DNA of 11,371 bases from Natronohydrobacter sp. (GTDB lineage: Bacteria > Pseudomonadota > Alphaproteobacteria > Rhodobacterales > Rhodobacteraceae), in the NCBI GenBank assembly GCA_007116445.1, contig SKIM01000038.1, positions 1 through 11,371 on the forward strand, in the 5' to 3' direction. The notes beneath the pieces are model-generated. The model searched no databases and was not told where the DNA came from. It saw only the letters and a list, made by a program, of their open reading frames with translations. Positions 6,803-11,371 of the stretch are shown here, one piece after another. The position numbers were made by a program, and so were the translations under genes. Within the stretch, counting starts at the first letter, position 1. Each line of letters begins with the position of its first letter.

Positions 6803-7693
6803 ATGCGGATTTTGTTCACAGGCGGGACAGGCAAGGCCGGGCGACACGTCATCGCCCATCTGCTCGGGCTAGGTCACAAGGTGCTGAACCTCGATCTGCA
6901 GCCGCTCGACCAGCCGGGCGTGGCCAATCGCATCGCCGATATCACCGATGCCGGGCAGGTCTTCGACGTGATGGCAAGCTATGCCGATTTCGACGAGTTG
7001 GACCCCGGCACAGGCGTGCCGCGCTTCGATGCTGTGGTGCATTTTGCCGCCGTGCCGCGCATCCTGTTGAAAAGCGACAATGAATGTTTCCGCGTCAACA
7101 CGCTGGGAACCTACAACGTGATCGACGCGGCGCTGAAATTCGGGGTGCGCAAGGTGATCTTCGCGTCATCCGAGACGACCTATGGCGTCTGTTTTGCCGA
7201 TGGCACGCGCCAGCCCGACTACCTGCCGATTGATGAGGACCATCCGACTGTCCCCGAAGACAGCTACGCCATGTCGAAACTCGCCAATGAAGTGACCGCG
7301 CAATGCTTCCAGCGGCGCAGCGGGGCGGATATCTACGGGCTTCGGATCAACAATGTGATCGAGCCGCAGGATTACGCCCGCGATTTCCCCGCCTATCTGG
7401 CCGACCCGGCACTGCGGCGACGCAATATTTTCGCCTTTATCGACGCGCGCGATCTGGGGCAGATGGTCGAGCGCAGCCTGCAGGTCGATGGGCTGGGCTA
7501 TCAGGTGTTCAATGTGGCCAATGACACGCATTCGGTCGGCGAGACCTCCGATGCGCTGATCGCGCGCTTCTACGAGGGCGTGCCGATCTCCCGCGCCATC
7601 GGGCCGCGGGAGAGTTTCTATTCCAACGCCAAGGCCAAGGCGCTGTTGGGCTTCGCGCCCCAGCACAATGACTGGCGCGCGAAGCTGGGTTAG
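6803..7693 (+). CDS. NAD-dependent epimerase/dehydratase family protein (extended SDR)
   Basis: Cytosolic oxidoreductase or sugar-nucleotide-modifying enzyme of the extended short-chain dehydrogenase family; the substrate cannot be read from sequence. The 296 residues start with a Rossmann strand and the GGTGKAG cofactor loop at 7-13, with D31 at the end of the second strand, which favours NAD over NADP. A FAAVPR segment at 81-86 follows the fourth strand. The catalytic part has ASSETTYG at 121-128 and the Y155-x3-K159 pair in SYAMSKL. FIDARDLGQMVERSL at 212-226 is the usual cofactor-side motif of GalE-like proteins. It is slightly short for the family, with a reduced C-terminal substrate domain. 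The start is supported by AGGGGG upstream. It is divergent from the M3 peptidase gene, and its stop TAG (7691-7693) overlaps the stop of the convergent oxidoreductase gene. Confidence 0.9.
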   Translation: MRILFTGGTGKAGRHVIAHLLGLGHKVLNLDLQPLDQPGVANRIADITDAGQVFDVMASYADFDELDPGTGVPRFDAVVHFAAVPRILLKSDNECFRVNTLGTYNVIDAALKFGVRKVIFASSETTYGVCFADGTRQPDYLPIDEDHPTVPEDSYAMSKLANEVTAQCFQRRSGADIYGLRINNVIEPQDYARDFPAYLADPALRRRNIFAFIDARDLGQMVERSLQVDGLGYQVFNVANDTHSVGETSDALIARFYEGVPISRAIGPRESFYSNAKAKALLGFAPQHNDWRAKLG

Positions 7694-10176
7694 CCGTCCT
7701 TGCGGATCGTCGCATTCGACGGATCATAAGGGCTGTCGCAGGTCACAGTCGCAGGCCAGAGCTTGTCGAACATCTTGACCATGAGCTTCGTGCCTTCGAC
7801 TGCCAGATCAGGGCGGACATAGCCCATGCCGATGGATTTGCCGAAAGCCACCGAATAGCCGCCCGAGGTCAGCCGCCCGATTTTCTCACCGTCGAGATAA
7901 AGCGCCTCGCGGCCCCAGGGATCGGCATCTTCCGGCCCGTCGATCAGCAGCGTGCAGCATTTGGCGCGGATGCCGGTTTCTTCCATAGCGGCCTTGCCAT
8001 GGAACGCTTTCTCCATGTCGATGAAGCGCGGCAGATCGGCCTCCAGCGGCGTCGCGTCGCGGCCCAATTCATTGCCGAACGCGCGATAGCTCTTTTCCTG
8101 CCGCAGCCAGTTCTGCGCGCGCGCGCCGACGAGCTTCAGCCCGACATCCTCGCCCGCTGCCATGATCTGGTCGAAAAGGTAATTCTGCATCTCGATCGGA
8201 TGGTGCAATTCCCAACCGAGCTCCCCGGTATAGGCCACGCGCACCGCGCGCACCGGGCACATGCCCAGCTCGATATTGCGCATAGACAGCCACGGGAAAC
8301 GCTTGTTCGAGAGCACAGTTTCCGGCGCGGCGTCCTTCACGAGCTTGCCCAGCAACTCGCGCGATTTCGGCCCGGCAATTGCGAAAACGCCCCATTGCGT
8401 GGTCACATCATGGATGTCGATCCAGCCGAATTCACCCATCTTGTCCTCGGCCGCCTTGCGCAGGAAATCGCCATCGTAGTCGGTCCAAGCACCAGCGGAG
8501 ATAAGGTAGAACGCGTTTTCGGCCAGTCGCACGATGGTATATTCCGTGCGCACAGTGCCCTGCGCTGTCAGCGCATAGGTCAGGTTGATCCGGCCCACTT
8601 TCGGCAGTTTGTTGCAGGTGAACCAATCGAGGAATTGCGCCGCGCCGGGACCGCGAACCAGATGTTTGCTGAAGGCCGTCGCGTCGATCATGCCGACGCC
8701 TTCGCGGATCGCGCGCGCCTCATCGACCGCATATTGCCACCAGCCCCCGCGCCGGAAGCTGCGCGCGGCGTGATCGTCGAAGCCTTCGGGCGCATAGTAA
8801 TTGGGTCGCTCCCACCCATTGACGCAGCCGAATTGCGCGCCGTGCGCCTTCACGCGCTCGTAGCAGGGCGCGGTGCGCAGGGGGCGACAGGCTTCGCGTT
8901 CCTCGTCAGGGTGGTGCAGGATAAAGACATGGGCATAGGCTTCTTCATTCTTGCGCGCCGCGTATTCCGTCGTCATCCAGGATCCGAAGCGCTTGGGATC
9001 GAGCGAGGCCATGTCGATCTCGGCCTCGCCTTCGATCATCATCTGCGCGAGGTAATGGCCGGTCCCGCCCGCCGCCGTGATCCCGAAGCTGAAGCCCTCA
9101 GCCAGCCACATGTTGCGCAAACCCGGCGCGGGGCCAACCAGCGGATTGCCATCAGGCGTGTAGCAGATCGGGCCGTTATAGTCGTCCTTCAACCCGACAG
9201 TTTCCGAGGACGGCAGACGATGGATCATCGACATGTATTCTTCCTCGATCCGCTCCAGATCGAGCGGGAAGAGATCCGCGCGGAAGGTTTCAGGCACGTC
9301 ATAGAGGAAACGCGCGGGCGCGCCGTGCTCATAGGGGCCGAGGATCCAGCCGCCACGCTCCTCGCGCACATACCATTTCGCATCCGCATCGCGCAGGACC
9401 GGGTGCTCGGGGTTGTTCTTGCGATATTCCTGCAACATCGGGTCGGGTTCGGTGACGATGAACTGATGCTCGACCGGGATCGCAGGCGTCTTGATGCCCA
9501 GCATCCGCGCCGTGCGCTGCGCATGGTTGCCGGTCGCCGTTACGACATGCTCGGCGGTGATCTCGAAATGCTCGTCCGAAGGGACCAGATTGCCGCCCTT
9601 CTCCACCATCTTGGTGCAGGACACGACCCATTCGCTACCTGTCCAGCGATAGCCATCCACCTGCACACGGCGCATGATTTCGGCCCCATGCTGGCGGGCG
9701 CCCTTGGCCATGGCCTGCGTCACATCAGCGGGGTTGATATAGCCATCGGTCGGGTGGAAGATCGCGCCTTGCAGATCATCGGTGCGCACCAGAGGCCAGC
9801 GCTCCTTGATCTGCGCGGGCGTCATCCATTCATAGGGGATGCCCACAGACTCGGCAGTGGTCGCATAGACCATGTATTCATCCATCCGCGCCTGTGTCTG
9901 GGCCATGCGCAGATTGCCGACAACATAGAAGCCGGGGTTCAGCCCGGTCTCGGCCTCCAGCGTCTTGTAGAATTTCACGCTATAGTCGTGGATATGGCTG
10001 GTCGCATAGCTCATGTTGAACAGCGGCAAGAGCCCCGCCGCATGCCATGTCGAACCCGATGTCAGTTCGTCACGCTCCAGCAGCAGCGTGTCCCAGCCCG
10101 CCTTGGCCAGATGATAGGCGACCGAGGCCCCGACCGCACCACCGCCCACGACCAGAGATTTGACATGCGTCTTCAT
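7690..10176 (-). CDS. FAD-dependent oxidoreductase with GcvT domain, dimethylglycine/sarcosine dehydrogenase family
   Basis: Probably oxidatively demethylates an N-methylated amino acid and passes the one-carbon unit to tetrahydrofolate. The 828 residues follow the order of mammalian dimethylglycine dehydrogenase. The N-terminal DAO-type FAD domain has GGGAVG at 11-16 and E34 at the end of the second strand. GSTWHAAGL at 41-49 contains H45, at the position of the covalent flavin histidine in dimethylglycine and sarcosine dehydrogenases. GPICYTPDGNPLVGP at 335-349 is the typical end of the FAD domain. A bridging FAO_M-like part runs to about 460. The GcvT folate-binding domain follows, with GELGWEL at 651-657, E545 at the place of GcvT Asp101, and a C-terminal GcvT barrel. 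There is no signal peptide. The ATG at 10176 has GGGAG (complement of 10186-10190) at good spacing; the longer open frame to 10422 runs antisense-free into cobD and is not used. The exact substrate is unknown, because Rhodobacterales carry many paralogues. No folate, betaine or ETF genes are adjacent. Confidence 0.93.
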   Translation of the reverse strand: MKTHVKSLVVGGGAVGASVAYHLAKAGWDTLLLERDELTSGSTWHAAGLLPLFNMSYATSHIHDYSVKFYKTLEAETGLNPGFYVVGNLRMAQTQARMDEYMVYATTAESVGIPYEWMTPAQIKERWPLVRTDDLQGAIFHPTDGYINPADVTQAMAKGARQHGAEIMRRVQVDGYRWTGSEWVVSCTKMVEKGGNLVPSDEHFEITAEHVVTATGNHAQRTARMLGIKTPAIPVEHQFIVTEPDPMLQEYRKNNPEHPVLRDADAKWYVREERGGWILGPYEHGAPARFLYDVPETFRADLFPLDLERIEEEYMSMIHRLPSSETVGLKDDYNGPICYTPDGNPLVGPAPGLRNMWLAEGFSFGITAAGGTGHYLAQMMIEGEAEIDMASLDPKRFGSWMTTEYAARKNEEAYAHVFILHHPDEEREACRPLRTAPCYERVKAHGAQFGCVNGWERPNYYAPEGFDDHAARSFRRGGWWQYAVDEARAIREGVGMIDATAFSKHLVRGPGAAQFLDWFTCNKLPKVGRINLTYALTAQGTVRTEYTIVRLAENAFYLISAGAWTDYDGDFLRKAAEDKMGEFGWIDIHDVTTQWGVFAIAGPKSRELLGKLVKDAAPETVLSNKRFPWLSMRNIELGMCPVRAVRVAYTGELGWELHHPIEMQNYLFDQIMAAGEDVGLKLVGARAQNWLRQEKSYRAFGNELGRDATPLEADLPRFIDMEKAFHGKAAMEETGIRAKCCTLLIDGPEDADPWGREALYLDGEKIGRLTSGGYSVAFGKSIGMGYVRPDLAVEGTKLMVKMFDKLWPATVTCDSPYDPSNATIRKDG

Positions 10177-10258
10177 TTTCGATTTCTCCCAAGGGGACCA
10201 AGTTGCGCCCGTCTTCGCAAAATTGCAGGCCGTCAGGTCAAGCTGTGCCGACACGGGG

Positions 10259-10299
10259 CAGTCCAAAAGCGACCTTTGCGCAAGCCTCGTGCCGGACTG
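10259..10299 (-). repeat. Inverted repeat flanking the candidate sigma-54 promoter
   Basis: CAGTCC (10259-10264) and GGACTG (10294-10299) are perfect 6-base inverted repeats. They are separated by 29 bases that contain the candidate -24/-12 element. The spacing is too wide for a good terminator hairpin. It may be a coincidence, a cobD transcript end structure, or a binding site. Confidence 0.35.
10280..10293 (-). promoter_or_regulatory. Candidate sigma-54 (-24/-12) promoter for the oxidoreductase gene
   Basis: Read on the minus strand this is GGCACGAGGCTTGC, with GG and GC separated by exactly ten bases. Against the classical sigma-54 consensus (TGGCACG, four bases, TTGCA/T), GGCACG and TTGC all match at the right spacing; only the first T (here C) and the last W (here G) differ. 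It lies in the 128-base gap between the cobD stop and the oxidoreductase ATG, on the correct strand. It predicts a transcription start near 10268 and a leader of about 90 bases. A sigma-54 promoter needs an upstream enhancer-bound activator; I did not find a clear palindromic enhancer in the 3' end of cobD. Confidence 0.5.
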
Positions 10300-10304
10300 G
10301 TGCG

Positions 10305-11237
10305 TCAGATCAGCGCAAGCGCCAGAAGCAATGCGGCACAAAGCGCAATGGCGCGATGATAAAGCCCCAACCCCTGCCCCAATGCGCCCGCATCCGGGTC
10401 TTGGGCGGCGGCGTTCAGCCATGGCTCATCTGCCACGCGGTCACCGTAGCGGCGCGGCCCTGACAGACGCACGCCGAGCGCGCCCGCCATCGCCGCTTCA
10501 GGCCAACCGGCATTGGGCGAGCGATGCGCCCGCGCATCGCGCCACATGACCGCAAAAGCGCGCCCACGCCCTGAGCCCAGCGCGATCATGGCCCCCGTCA
10601 GGCGTGCGGGCACCAGATTGACCAGATCATCGAGCCGCGCCGCGACTTTGCCGAAATCCTCATAGCGCGCCGAGCGGTGACCGATCATCGAATCCATCGT
10701 GTTGATCGCCTTGTAGATGGCAATCCCCGGCAGCCCCGCAACAGCCCCCCAGAACAAGGGGGCCACCACCCCGTCCGACGCATTCTCCGACAGGCTCTCA
10801 AGCGCCGCGCGCGCGACGCCCGGCGCATCGAGCTGCAGCGGATCGCGCCCCACGATCATCGCCACGGCAGCGCGCGCCGCGTCCAGATCGCCCGCGGCCA
10901 GAGGCCGCGCCACGGCGGCCACATGGTCGTGCAGCGCGCGGGTGGCCACCAGCGGCCAGGCCAGAAGCCCCCCCAGCACGATCCCCCAGAGCCCTGCAGG
11001 CAACGCCATCTGCAGCGCCAGCGCCGGAAGACCGGCGGCGCAGATGACCACAGCGACCGTCAGCGCCCCCTTGATCCGCCGCGCCCACGCGCCGCCCATG
11101 TTCAACCGCGCCTCCAGTGCCGCGATCAACCGGCCCAGCCATGTAACCGGGTGGCCGATGCGGGCAAAAACCCGCGCAGGCCAGCCAATCAGCGCATCGA
11201 CAACCAGCGCCACGAGCATTGCAACTGCGAAACTCAT
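10305..11237 (-). CDS. cobD: Adenosylcobinamide-phosphate synthase (CobD/CbiB)
   Basis: Integral membrane enzyme of coenzyme B12 synthesis that attaches (R)-1-amino-2-propanol phosphate (or the free amino alcohol) to adenosylcobyric acid, giving adenosylcobinamide phosphate. The 310-residue protein has several hydrophobic segments, including 1-18, 57-80, 83-98, 157-175 and a C-terminal 296-310. The family motifs are in order: HPVTWLGRLI at 29-38, GRDPLQLD at 130-137, ESLSENASDGVVAPLFW at 147-163, YKAINTMDSMIGHRS at 175-189, DDLVNLVPAR at 203-212 and SPNAGWPEAAMAGALGVRLSG at 240-260. The ATG at 11237 has GGAGG (complement of 11244-11248) at good spacing. It is on the same strand as the oxidoreductase, but 128 bases and a candidate promoter lie between them, so co-transcription is not required. 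No other cobalamin gene is complete in this window. Confidence 0.97.
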   Translation of the reverse strand: MSFAVAMLVALVVDALIGWPARVFARIGHPVTWLGRLIAALEARLNMGGAWARRIKGALTVAVVICAAGLPALALQMALPAGLWGIVLGGLLAWPLVATRALHDHVAAVARPLAAGDLDAARAAVAMIVGRDPLQLDAPGVARAALESLSENASDGVVAPLFWGAVAGLPGIAIYKAINTMDSMIGHRSARYEDFGKVAARLDDLVNLVPARLTGAMIALGSGRGRAFAVMWRDARAHRSPNAGWPEAAMAGALGVRLSGPRRYGDRVADEPWLNAAAQDPDAGALGQGLGLYHRAIALCAALLLALALI

Positions 11238-11305
11238 CCCCGCCCTCCGTCATCAGGGGCGCAGGGCACTCTGACCAAGCGTCTCGGCACCGCCCACCCC
11301 ATGTT

Positions 11306-11371
11306 TCAGGCCAGCAGATTGGTGCAGATGACGGAAAACCCGCCATCATAGGCCCGCAGCCGGGTCAGCGA
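11306..11371 (-). CDS. C-terminal end of an unidentified gene upstream of cobD
   Basis: On the minus strand, one frame is open from the window edge for 21 codons (SLTRLRAYDGGFSVICTNLLA) and ends at TGA (complement of 11306-11308). The other two minus-strand frames stop within the first 33 bases. The codon choice is GC-rich in the third position, like the other genes here. The stop is 68 bases before the cobD start. I do not recognise the family from this tail. A neighbouring cobalamin gene such as cobC would be expected in many relatives, but the tail does not resemble the CobC end that I know. Confidence 0.45.
   Translation of the reverse strand, partial: SLTRLRAYDGGFSVICTNLLA

Noticed and set aside
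7999..10359. 786-codon open frame on the + strand, antisense to the oxidoreductase gene
   Set aside because: It is exactly codon-aligned with the sense gene. In that phase antisense stops arise only from sense TTA, CTA and TCA codons, which are rare in this high-GC genome. The peptide is rich in Arg, His and Ala and shows no family motif.
10177..10422. N-terminal extension of the oxidoreductase into the 3' end of cobD
   Set aside because: It would overlap cobD on the same strand in another frame. The FAD-binding strand begins right after the ATG at 10176, which has its own ribosome binding site.

Overview
The window looks like an ordinary stretch of chromosome from a high-GC alphaproteobacterium, most likely Rhodobacterales. 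I infer this from the style of the proteins, the rarity of TTA, CTA and TCA codons (which leaves very long open frames on the antisense strands), and the pairing of aerobic-type cobalamin biosynthesis with a large dimethylglycine/sarcosine dehydrogenase-like flavoprotein. I see no tRNA, rRNA, CRISPR array, insertion sequence, phage gene or integration site. I also see no previously undescribed multi-gene system; the items worth a second look are regulatory and structural details.

Left part (1-3397, + strand): the last codons of an upstream gene overlap the start of infB (translation initiation factor IF-2) by ATGA. infB is followed at once by a strong intrinsic terminator. trmB (tRNA guanine-N7 methyltransferase) comes next and probably has its own promoter. 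This part is translation and RNA-modification housekeeping.

Middle part (3398-7693): a 299-base gene-free leader with two small dyads precedes a D-2-hydroxyacid dehydrogenase family gene (+). That gene converges on a cytosolic M3 zinc peptidase of the Dcp type (-). The peptidase gene is divergent from an NAD-dependent extended-SDR epimerase/dehydratase-like gene (+), across a 122-base shared promoter region.

Right part (7690-11371, - strand): the epimerase gene converges on an 828-residue FAD/GcvT fusion oxidoreductase with overlapping stop codons. Upstream of the oxidoreductase, in a 128-base gap, is a good match to a sigma-54 (-24/-12) promoter. Further upstream are cobD/cbiB (adenosylcobinamide-phosphate synthase) and the last 21 codons of an unidentified gene on the same strand. 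The genes of the middle and right parts do not form an obvious single pathway. The oxidoreductase probably feeds demethylation of an N-methylated amino acid into folate one-carbon metabolism, and cobD belongs to coenzyme B12 synthesis.
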